Source: Bacillota bacterium
Lineage (GTDB): Bacteria > Bacillota_E > Sulfobacillia > Sulfobacillales > Sulfobacillaceae
Assembly: GCA_021802375.1 (NCBI GenBank)
Contig: JAKAAL010000302.1
Location: 1 to 5,920 of the forward strand
Direction: 5' to 3'
Length of the DNA stretch: 5,920 bases
Positions 1 to 5,920 of the stretch are shown piece after piece. The notes under the pieces were generated by a model. It saw nothing but the letters and a program-made list of their open reading frames with translations, made no database searches and was not told the origin of the DNA. The translations under genes and the position numbers were made by a program. The number at the start of each line of letters is the position of its first letter. Within the stretch, counting starts at the first letter, position 1.

Positions 1-497
1 AAATCCGCCATGTCCTCCCCTAATCCGTGGGTGGCCTCGCCAATGCGGACTTGGGCCTGCGCCGCCGAATACTGCGCCTCAAGGACTTCCTTTTGGGTAC
101 GAAACTCTTCCACTTTAGCCTTGAGTTTTTGTTGCAAATCGATCATCCGAGCCTCTTCGCGAGCCAAGTCTTCGATCTGCTTGTCTAACCCCTGCAGTTG
201 TCCTTGCACCGATTGTTTGCGAGTTAGAGCTTCGGTCGCTAAATCATCTCGACCGGCGGCCACGGCATCGCGAGCATCTTGTTCCCACTGCTGAATCTGC
301 TGCTGCAAACGATCGCGCTGCAACTCCACCCGTTTTTTCGATGTCACCACTTCCGCCACGCCCCGACGAATGTTTTGCAGCTGCTCTACCTGCTTTTGGT
401 AGGAGTAATCCAAGGTTTCTCTGGGGTCTTCGGCCTTATCTAAGGCCGTATTGACCTTGGACTTAAAAATCGTTGAAACTCGCGATAGCAAACCCAT
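1..497 (-). CDS. pspA: PspA/IM30 family membrane-stress protein (3' end cut off by window edge)
   Basis: A reading frame open from ATG at 497 down to the left edge (165 complete codons plus two bases). The N-terminus MGLLSRVSTIFKSKVNTALD is a typical PspA/IM30 amphipathic membrane-binding helix and is followed by the conserved Asp24-Pro25 break. The rest is a highly charged, Gln/Glu/Lys/Arg-rich helical protein with a WEQDARDAV/AGRDDLA/AL-type segment at about residues 76-96, as in PspA, and then long coiled coil. Family members have about 220-230 residues, so roughly a quarter is missing. Known family role: ESCRT-III-like protein that oligomerises on the inner face of the cytoplasmic membrane and preserves it under envelope stress. 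The start is supported by GGAGGG at 505-510, seven bases upstream. The gene is divergent from the DUF1540-like gene. Family assignment is strong from the N-terminus and coiled-coil pattern; target stresses are inferred. Confidence 0.93.
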   Translation of the reverse strand, partial: MGLLSRVSTIFKSKVNTALDKAEDPRETLDYSYQKQVEQLQNIRRGVAEVVTSKKRVELQRDRLQQQIQQWEQDARDAVAAGRDDLATEALTRKQSVQGQLQGLDKQIEDLAREEARMIDLQQKLKAKVEEFRTQKEVLEAQYSAAQAQVRIGEATHGLGEDMAD

Positions 498-533
498 CGT
501 AGGTCCCTCCTCGGAGACGATATCAACCAACCA

Positions 534-598
534 ATTATCCGTCTATCAACATCCACATCATCAACGCGTCGCTTAAAAGCTTGGTTGTCTTCAGTATA
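534..598 (-). promoter_or_regulatory. Candidate promoter elements for pspA
   Basis: Three weak possibilities lie on the minus strand upstream of pspA and cannot be ranked by eye. One is a TATACT -10 (598-593) with TTGTGT 18 bp upstream. The second is GATAAT (539-534) with TTGATG (564-559) at a long 19-bp spacing. The third is an ECF-like pair, GACAAC (589-584) and CGTT (566-563), 17 bp apart. Bacillus subtilis pspA is controlled by the ECF factor SigW, which makes the last pair worth testing, but none is a convincing match. Confidence 0.3.
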
Positions 599-612
599 TG
601 CTTCTGGCTTCA

Positions 613-637
613 TGAAACACAACCGACCCCGACCGTA
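613..637 (+). promoter_or_regulatory. ECF (SigW-like) sigma factor promoter candidate for the DUF1540-like gene
   Basis: TGAAAC at 613-618 and CGTA at 634-637 are separated by 15 bp. These are the exact -35 and -10 words of the B. subtilis SigW consensus, whose usual spacer is about 16 bp, so this spacer is one base short. The element points toward the DUF1540-like gene, with a predicted start near 644-646 and a leader of about 60 bases. It sits in the spacer shared with pspA, a SigW target in Bacillus. The words are seen directly; function is inference. Confidence 0.45.
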
Positions 638-704
638 TGATTTCCATCCTTGAAGCCACACTAGCATCCATCAACATAGCACTCAAGACAAAGGAGGGTT
701 CCCG

Positions 705-2614
<1,910 letters not shown>

Positions 2615-2657
2615 CTAACCACCCATTGATCATTTTGCTCAAGAAAAAGGACGGCGG

Positions 2658-2951
2658 CTATTGCCAGCTGTCCTCGTTCTCAGACTCTTCACCTTCATCG
2701 CTCTCTTGAGTCACACGTTCTCGCATCGAAGCCTTGCCCGAACCATGCGAGGCCCATTCCTTAAGCCCCCACTCCGTGTTGCCACGATACTGAAAGCGGA
2801 TGTCCATGTTCAGTTCGGTGTAAATTTGAGACACGCGTCTGGGCTCCCGGTCTTGTCCTAAACGGTCCAAAATCTCATCGAGTAGATCGTGGACCTCGAT
2901 CGGCTGGCCTTTTGCTTTCAAGATGTCGAAGGCGACATCGGTGGCCCGCAT
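2658..2951 (-). CDS. rpoE: RNA polymerase delta subunit, short form
   Basis: A 97-residue protein with an N-terminal HARE-HTH winged-helix domain (about 1-68; VAFDILKAKGQPIEVHDLLDE and then a VSQIYTELNMDIRFQY...WGL ending typical of delta). It is followed by an acidic, disordered tail with the run ESDEGEESENED. Delta is a Gram-positive RNA polymerase accessory subunit that helps release nucleic acid and recycle the enzyme. B. subtilis delta has 173 residues, most of the difference being its long Asp/Glu tail; here the acidic stretch is only about 15-20 residues. The start is supported by GGAGGT at 2957-2962, five bases upstream. Position directly before pyrG matches the Bacillus rpoE-pyrG order and argues for delta rather than another HARE-HTH protein. 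This is not the sigma-E protein also named RpoE in proteobacteria. Confidence 0.88.
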   Translation of the reverse strand: MRATDVAFDILKAKGQPIEVHDLLDEILDRLGQDREPRRVSQIYTELNMDIRFQYRGNTEWGLKEWASHGSGKASMRERVTQESDEGEESENEDSWQ

Positions 2952-2968
2952 ACCACACCTCCAGCTTT

Positions 2969-2997
2969 AGGTGGTTTTCCCGAGTATTATACCACCT
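2969..2997. repeat. 7-bp inverted repeat flanking the rpoE -10 element
   Basis: AGGTGGT at 2969-2975 and ACCACCT at 2991-2997 are perfect inverted copies with centres 22 bp apart, about two helical turns. One arm overlaps the extended -10 and the other lies just inside the predicted transcript. This is the layout of a dimeric repressor operator, but no regulator is known and chance similarity with the GGAGGTG Shine-Dalgarno-like runs nearby is possible. Confidence 0.4.
2986..2994 (-). promoter_or_regulatory. Extended -10 promoter for rpoE-pyrG
   Basis: On the minus strand, TGGTATAATAC gives a perfect TATAAT (2991-2986) preceded by TGn (2994-2992), an extended -10. At the normal 17-bp spacing the -35 position reads GGCGTG, which is poor, so recognition would depend on the extended -10. 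The predicted start is near 2979, giving a leader of about 28 bases before the rpoE ATG. Confidence 0.7.
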
Positions 2998-3061
2998 CCG
3001 CCTAAAAACACGCCTCCGTCCAAGAAAATGGAAAAGTCCTGAGCCTCTGCATATTTTCGCA

Positions 3062-3085
3062 GAAATCGCTCCCGAGCGCGATTTC
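3062..3085. repeat. Perfect 8-bp inverted repeat
   Basis: GAAATCGC (3062-3069) and GCGATTTC (3078-3085) are separated by TCCCGAGC. No T-run follows on either strand, so it does not look like an intrinsic terminator. It lies 70-100 bp upstream of the rpoE -10 and could be a protein-binding site or the scar of an older transcript end. Confidence 0.4.
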
Positions 3086-3126
3086 AAGCCGCCAAAATTC
3101 TTGGCCTTCCCAGCCACTTTGGGGCA

Positions 3127-3165
3127 TAGATTTCCGTGAATATCCCCGATGATGCCATAAACCAC
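3127..3165 (-). pseudogene. Possible relic of a metallophosphoesterase N-terminus
   Basis: From a GTG at 3165 the minus strand encodes VVYGIIGDIHGNL. This is the start of calcineurin-like phosphoesterases of the YfcE/ApaH kind, in which the Asp and His of GDIHGN bind metal. The frame continues to 2875 but turns into Arg/Gly-rich sequence with no further family motif (no GDxVxxG, GNHD or GHTH in any minus frame down to rpoE), and there is no good ribosome site. Either a remnant after deletion or coincidence over 13 residues. Confidence 0.25.
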
Positions 3166-3174
3166 CGAAAATCC

Positions 3175-3209
3175 GCGATAACTGATGCAATCTGGCGATA
3201 GCCTAATGC
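3175..3209. repeat. Approximate tandem direct repeat, about 20-bp period
   Basis: GCGATAACTGATGC (3175-3188) and GCGATAGCCTAATGC (3195-3209) are near copies (one inserted base, two or three substitutions). Starts are 20 bp apart, about two turns of DNA, upstream of the riboswitch promoter. Possible weak binding sites; chance is not excluded. Confidence 0.25.
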
Positions 3210-3264
3210 GGAAAACTTTGTAGAAATGGAGACGAACGAGTTCGACAGATTCCGCCTTATTTTG

Positions 3265-3293
3265 TTGACACTCGATACTTGTCCACCTAAACT
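3265..3293 (+). promoter_or_regulatory. Sigma-A type promoter for the riboswitch/NlpC-P60 gene
   Basis: A consensus -35 TTGACA (3265-3270), a 17-bp spacer and TAAACT (3288-3293; four of six bases match TATAAT). The predicted start at about 3299-3301 falls exactly at the 5' edge of the c-di-AMP aptamer, which supports the assignment. The leader would be about 163 bases. Confidence 0.7.
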
Positions 3294-3300
3294 ATATCCA

Positions 3301-3450
3301 TATCTTAGTGCCGAATCCCCACGATGTGGGGTACGGGGGATACTGGTTATTCCAGTAGGTGAATCCGGCTAGACCGGTAGGGGGCCCTTTCTCCCCGAAT
3401 CACGGAATATACATTCCGTTACTAACCTCGGAGGCTCTTTTAAGGAAGGA
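3301..3450 (+). promoter_or_regulatory. c-di-AMP riboswitch (ydaO/yuaA type)
   Basis: The conserved ydaO words appear in order: GCCGAATCC (3310-3318), GGGGGA (3335-3340), GGTGAATCC (3358-3366), TAGGG (3378-3382), CCCGAAT (3394-3400) and CTAACCTCG...GGC (3422-3435). Helices are readable: CCCCAC/GTGGGG (3317-3322/3326-3331), TACTGG/CCAGTA (3341-3346/3352-3357), and a 7-bp hairpin ACGGAAT/ATTCCGT (3402-3408/3413-3419) in the 3' part. The closing P1 helix pairs 3307-3312 with 3433-3438, and CTT (3304-3306) can extend it to AAG (3442-3444) across a small bulge. That AAG begins the Shine-Dalgarno of the next gene. No terminator hairpin with a T-run fits before the start codon, so control of translation initiation is inferred. 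This class binds cyclic di-AMP and usually turns expression off; it often precedes cell-wall hydrolase and potassium transport genes. Confidence 0.93.
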
Positions 3451-3452
3451 AG
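3442..3452 (+). promoter_or_regulatory. Ribosome binding site of the NlpC/P60 gene, overlapping riboswitch P1 extension
   Basis: AAGGAAGGAAG lies 10-13 bases before a TTG start, a rather long gap. An in-frame TAA at 3454-3456 rules out any earlier start, so TTG at 3463 is the first possible one that keeps the signal peptide's basic N-terminus. The 5' bases can pair with 3304-3306 in the extended riboswitch stem. Confidence 0.65.
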
Positions 3453-3462
3453 ATAAAACAGG

Positions 3463-4443
3463 TTGAACATAGGGCGGGCACGGCGATTCATTTCGCTGGG
3501 CGTAGGTTTTTTATTGCTTAGTATTCCCGTGGTTTCAGGTTCCGTATTTGCTGCTTCGAATGAACTGGTATACGGCAACCAAGGTAGGCAAGTGGTAACG
3601 CTAGAACGCGATTTGGCGAAACTTGGCGATTATTCAGGTCCCATCGATGGTATTTTCGGACCCGAAGTGTACGCCGGAGTCAAAGATTTTCAAGAGTCTC
3701 ACGACCTTAAGGTAACCGGCGTCGCGGGTCCGCGGACGCTTCAAATGATATACCAAACCGTATCCCCCAAGGCTAACTCGTCAGCTTCTTTGGCCTCTGC
3801 GCCACCCCCTGGGTACCTTTACCTAGGATCCAAAGGTGCCGAGGTGTTAACCTTGCAAAAGGATTTAGCCACGTTAGGCTTTTATTCCGGCAAGATTACC
3901 GGAACGTATGGCCCTGTCACCCTGAAGGCGGTGGTTTCCTACCAAGCCTCGGTAAAGTTGCCCGACCACGGCTATGTAGGGCCGCTCACCAAGGCGGCCT
4001 TGGCACGCTCGCTGTCCGAAAATCCCCAGCCCATTTCTTTAGTTTCACGGGGAGGGATATCGGGAACCGCCAACGCCGTCATTGGTCTGGCCTTAAAATA
4101 CCAAGGCGCAGCCTATGTATGGGGAGGAAATTCTCCTAGCACCGGCTTTGACTGTTCAGGATTCGTGCAATGGATTTATGGACAATACGGCGTGAACCTA
4201 CCGCGAACGACCTTCGCGCAGTGGAATGCTGGAGCCCACGTAAGCTTAGCGCAGCTACAGCCGGGCGACCTCGTCTTTTTCACCACGGAAGGTGTGTTCG
4301 CAAACCACGTGGGCCTCTACCTGGGGGGTGGCGCATTCATTTCGGCCACCGTGCCTGGCCAAGGAGTGAAAATACAAAGCCTGCACAACCCGTATTGGAA
4401 CGGCGCTTTTGACGGCGGCGTCTCGGTTATCCCTGGCCCCTAA
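3463..4443 (+). CDS. Secreted NlpC/P60 peptidoglycan endopeptidase with two peptidoglycan-binding repeats
   Basis: A 326-residue exported protein. A signal peptide (basic RARR at 5-8, hydrophobic 10-27, likely cut after SVFA-A near 30-31) is followed by two PG_binding_1 repeats at about 36-97 and 120-182; both show the G-x-V-x-x-L-x-x-D/L-LG-x-YSG-I/T-x-G-x-YGP pattern. A Ser/Ala/Pro-rich linker lies between them (102-117). The C-terminal NlpC/P60 domain (about 201-326) has catalytic Cys231 in GFDCSGFVQW and His282 in NHVGLYLG. The third catalytic position, His in E. coli Spr, is Ser294 (FISA). Family enzymes cut the stem peptide of peptidoglycan outside the membrane, commonly at D-Glu-meso-DAP. 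The start is TTG, since an in-frame stop lies just upstream. Expression is under the c-di-AMP riboswitch, which fits the known link between c-di-AMP, turgor and wall hydrolases. nagZ follows. Confidence 0.95.
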   Translation: MNIGRARRFISLGVGFLLLSIPVVSGSVFAASNELVYGNQGRQVVTLERDLAKLGDYSGPIDGIFGPEVYAGVKDFQESHDLKVTGVAGPRTLQMIYQTVSPKANSSASLASAPPPGYLYLGSKGAEVLTLQKDLATLGFYSGKITGTYGPVTLKAVVSYQASVKLPDHGYVGPLTKAALARSLSENPQPISLVSRGGISGTANAVIGLALKYQGAAYVWGGNSPSTGFDCSGFVQWIYGQYGVNLPRTTFAQWNAGAHVSLAQLQPGDLVFFTTEGVFANHVGLYLGGGAFISATVPGQGVKIQSLHNPYWNGAFDGGVSVIPGP

Positions 4444-4477
4444 CACGCGATGGCTGATGTCTAAGAAAGCGGGACAC

Positions 4478-4511
4478 ATAACCCGGAGGGTCTTCGGATC
4501 CTCCGGGTTAT
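4478..4511 (+). terminator. 15-bp cUUCGg hairpin after the NlpC/P60 gene
   Basis: ATAACCCGGAGGGTC (4478-4492) pairs fully with GATCCTCCGGGTTAT (4497-4511), with one G-U pair, around a TTCG loop closed by C-G, an exceptionally stable tetraloop. It begins 34 bases after the stop codon. The following bases GCTATTATCG are not a T-run, so termination may be weak; the stem may act partly as an mRNA 3'-end stabiliser. It also has no T-run on the minus strand. Confidence 0.65.
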
Positions 4512-4519
4512 GCTATTAT
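4511..4519 (+). promoter_or_regulatory. Extended -10 promoter candidate for nagZ
   Basis: TGCTATTAT is TGn plus TATTAT (4514-4519, five of six bases match TATAAT) directly after the hairpin. The -35 area lies inside the hairpin and shows only TCTTCG at 17 bp. Predicted start is near 4526, giving a 28-base leader. It offers nagZ its own transcript in addition to any read-through from the riboswitch unit. Confidence 0.45.
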
Positions 4520-4553
4520 CGAACCCATATGGCCAGAGAGTGAGGGAGTCGGC

Positions 4554-5920
4554 ATGCAGGAAGTAGGTCAGTTGTTGACCATCGGCTTTGATGGAAGCGA
4601 GGCCCCGCCGCATATTTTTGAAGCCATACGGCGGGGACAAGCGGGAGGGATCGTGCTCTTTCGGCGCAACATTTTGTCTGCGCAGCAGGTGGGTGAGTTG
4701 ACCAGAAGTCTGCAAGGCCAAGCTCACGAGGCCGGTCTTCCGACCCTATTTATCGCCATCGACCAGGAGGGAGGCACCGTTCGGCGCTTAACCGGCTCGG
4801 ACTTTATCCCGCTTCCCAGCCAAATGGCGATGGCCTCCGCCAACGCCCCGGATCTAGTCGAACGGCTCCTCTATCTCGCTGGCTTGGAGATGGCCGCCTT
4901 AGGCATAAACCAGAACTATGCACCCGTGCTCGATGTCAACGTCAATCCCCAAAATCCTGTGATAGGCATCCGTTCCTTCGGCGAAGATCCCGGCGACGTC
5001 GCCCGCCTTGGACAGCACTATATCCGGGGCCTTCAGGCGGCAGGCATTCTGGCCACCGCGAAACATTTTCCCGGCCACGGCGACACGCATCAAGACTCGC
5101 ATAAGACCTTGCCCACGGTCGCTCATCCCCGCGAACGCCTGGAATCCGTCGAGCTAGTCCCCTTTCGCGCCGCCGTCGCCGCCGACGTGAGTGCCATTAT
5201 GACCGCCCACGTCGTCTTCCCGGCGATCGAACCCACCGGTCTACCCGCCACCTTATCCTCACGGGTACTCACCGAGCTCATCCGTGAGGAACTCAATTTC
5301 TCCGGCATGGTCGTCACCGACAGCATGGAGATGCAAGCAATTACCGAAAAGTTTGGCACGGCCCCCGGCGCCCAAATGGCCGTCCAGGCCGGAGCTGACC
5401 AAGTACTCGTTTCGCACCACCAAGATCAGCAACAAGGGGCCTACCAAGCGCTTCTTCAGGGTTTGGCCCATGGTCAGATCGCCCAGGCCCGCATCAAAGA
5501 CGCCCTCTATCGCGTGCGTGAAGCGAAAGATAGGCTGTCCCAAGCCAACCTCCAAATCACCGAAGCCCAGCGAAAGGAAGCGTGGACCCTAGCCGAAACC
5601 CTTTGGTTGCGTGCCGTCGCCGGAACCGGTGCCCTAAAAAAGTTGCCCATCAGGGACACGTTGGTGCTTGTCACCTTTGGCGACACTGAGGCCACCGAGG
5701 CGGAAGACTCCCCCACCAAGAGGCAGAGTCATCCCCTGGCCGAGGCCCTGGGCACGCAGCTTAAGCGGCATCTGCTGCTGCCGCGCGACCCTTCCCCGAG
5801 TCACGTGACCGAGGTCCATGCGGCCAGCCGCGGCCACGCCCTTTTAGTCGCTCTCGACCGCGCCGCCCTCCACCCTAGCCAACTGACCGTGTTGCACCGG
5901 ACCTGGACCGAGGGCCCGAC
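4554..5920 (+). CDS. nagZ: GH3 beta-N-acetylhexosaminidase, cytoplasmic NagZ type (3' end cut off)
   Basis: Open from ATG to the right edge (455 complete codons). NagZ-type GH3 enzymes remove N-acetylglucosamine from muropeptides during wall turnover. The catalytic barrel (about 1-320) has all landmarks: IDQEGGTVRRL (Asp70), NYAPVLDVN, IRSFGEDP (Arg140), AKHFPGHGDTHQDSHKTLP with Lys170-His171 and the Asp181-Ser-His183 acid/base dyad specific to NagZ, and nucleophile Asp256 in MVVTDSMEM. After residue ~340 a second domain begins (DTLVLVTFGDTEATEAED), like the C-terminal domain of longer Gram-positive NagZ proteins and absent from the short E. coli form; its end is outside the window. Unlike B. 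subtilis NagZ (a lipoprotein), there is no signal peptide or lipobox, so it should be cytoplasmic. GAGGG at 4542-4546 lies seven bases before the ATG. It sits 110 bp after a wall endopeptidase, suggesting a shared turnover role. Confidence 0.94.
   Translation, partial: MQEVGQLLTIGFDGSEAPPHIFEAIRRGQAGGIVLFRRNILSAQQVGELTRSLQGQAHEAGLPTLFIAIDQEGGTVRRLTGSDFIPLPSQMAMASANAPDLVERLLYLAGLEMAALGINQNYAPVLDVNVNPQNPVIGIRSFGEDPGDVARLGQHYIRGLQAAGILATAKHFPGHGDTHQDSHKTLPTVAHPRERLESVELVPFRAAVAADVSAIMTAHVVFPAIEPTGLPATLSSRVLTELIREELNFSGMVVTDSMEMQAITEKFGTAPGAQMAVQAGADQVLVSHHQDQQQGAYQALLQGLAHGQIAQARIKDALYRVREAKDRLSQANLQITEAQRKEAWTLAETLWLRAVAGTGALKKLPIRDTLVLVTFGDTEATEAEDSPTKRQSHPLAEALGTQLKRHLLLPRDPSPSHVTEVHAASRGHALLVALDRAALHPSQLTVLHRTWTEGP

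Larger units (their letters stand above)
2998..3264. other. Intergenic stretch without a convincing gene
   Basis: No open frame here has both a ribosome site and protein-like composition. It holds an 8-bp inverted repeat, an approximate 20-bp-period direct repeat and a short metallophosphoesterase-like start peptide on the minus strand, each listed separately. The rest shows nothing I can name. Confidence 0.55.

Noticed and set aside
3002..3190. Minus-strand 62-codon frame in the rpoE upstream spacer
   Set aside because: No ribosome site or protein-like features; it only overlaps the phosphoesterase-like peptide in another frame.
5259..5555. Frames on both strands inside the nagZ region
   Set aside because: They overlap the catalytic core of nagZ in other frames and show no domain of their own.

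Overview
The window looks like chromosomal DNA of a moderately GC-rich Bacillota (Gram-positive, Firmicutes-type) bacterium. The evidence is an rpoE (RNA polymerase delta subunit)–pyrG gene pair, a ydaO-type (cyclic di-AMP) riboswitch in front of a secreted NlpC/P60 cell-wall hydrolase, a DUF1540-like small Cys protein, strong GGAGG-type ribosome binding sites and a TTG start. The mix of features would suit a deep Clostridia/Sulfobacillus-like lineage, but the genus is an inference.

Layout. Positions 1-497 (minus) hold the N-terminal 165 residues of a PspA/IM30 membrane-stress protein that runs off the left edge. A 207-bp divergent spacer follows and contains an ECF-sigma-like promoter pointing right. 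Next is a small DUF1540-like gene (705-962, plus). Its 3' end overlaps the 3' end of the convergent pyrG gene (941-2602, minus) by 22 bp. pyrG lies 55 bp downstream of rpoE (2658-2951, minus), and the pair is probably transcribed from an extended -10 promoter at about 2986-2994. A 7-bp dyad flanks that -10.

The 511-bp spacer between rpoE and the NlpC/P60 gene contains the rpoE promoter, a stretch with no gene (including an isolated metallophosphoesterase-like start peptide and small repeats), then a TTGACA promoter. A complete c-di-AMP riboswitch aptamer begins almost at the predicted transcription start. The riboswitch precedes a secreted hydrolase (3463-4443, plus) with two peptidoglycan-binding repeats and an NlpC/P60 domain. 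A 15-bp cUUCGg hairpin closes that gene. Just after the hairpin an extended -10 promoter starts nagZ (4554 to right edge, plus), a GH3 beta-N-acetylhexosaminidase with all catalytic motifs, truncated by the window end.

Functional themes. The right half is cell-wall turnover: c-di-AMP-sensed expression of a peptide-cleaving hydrolase, then a cytoplasmic-type NagZ acting on muropeptides. The left edge is envelope stress (PspA plus a small protein with an ECF-like promoter). The middle is housekeeping (transcription fidelity/recycling and CTP synthesis). I see no mobile element, CRISPR array, tRNA or rRNA. The most informative item is the riboswitch, whose architecture suggests translational control by sequestering the Shine-Dalgarno rather than the terminator-based control usual in Bacillus. 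I did not find a clearly new multi-gene system.
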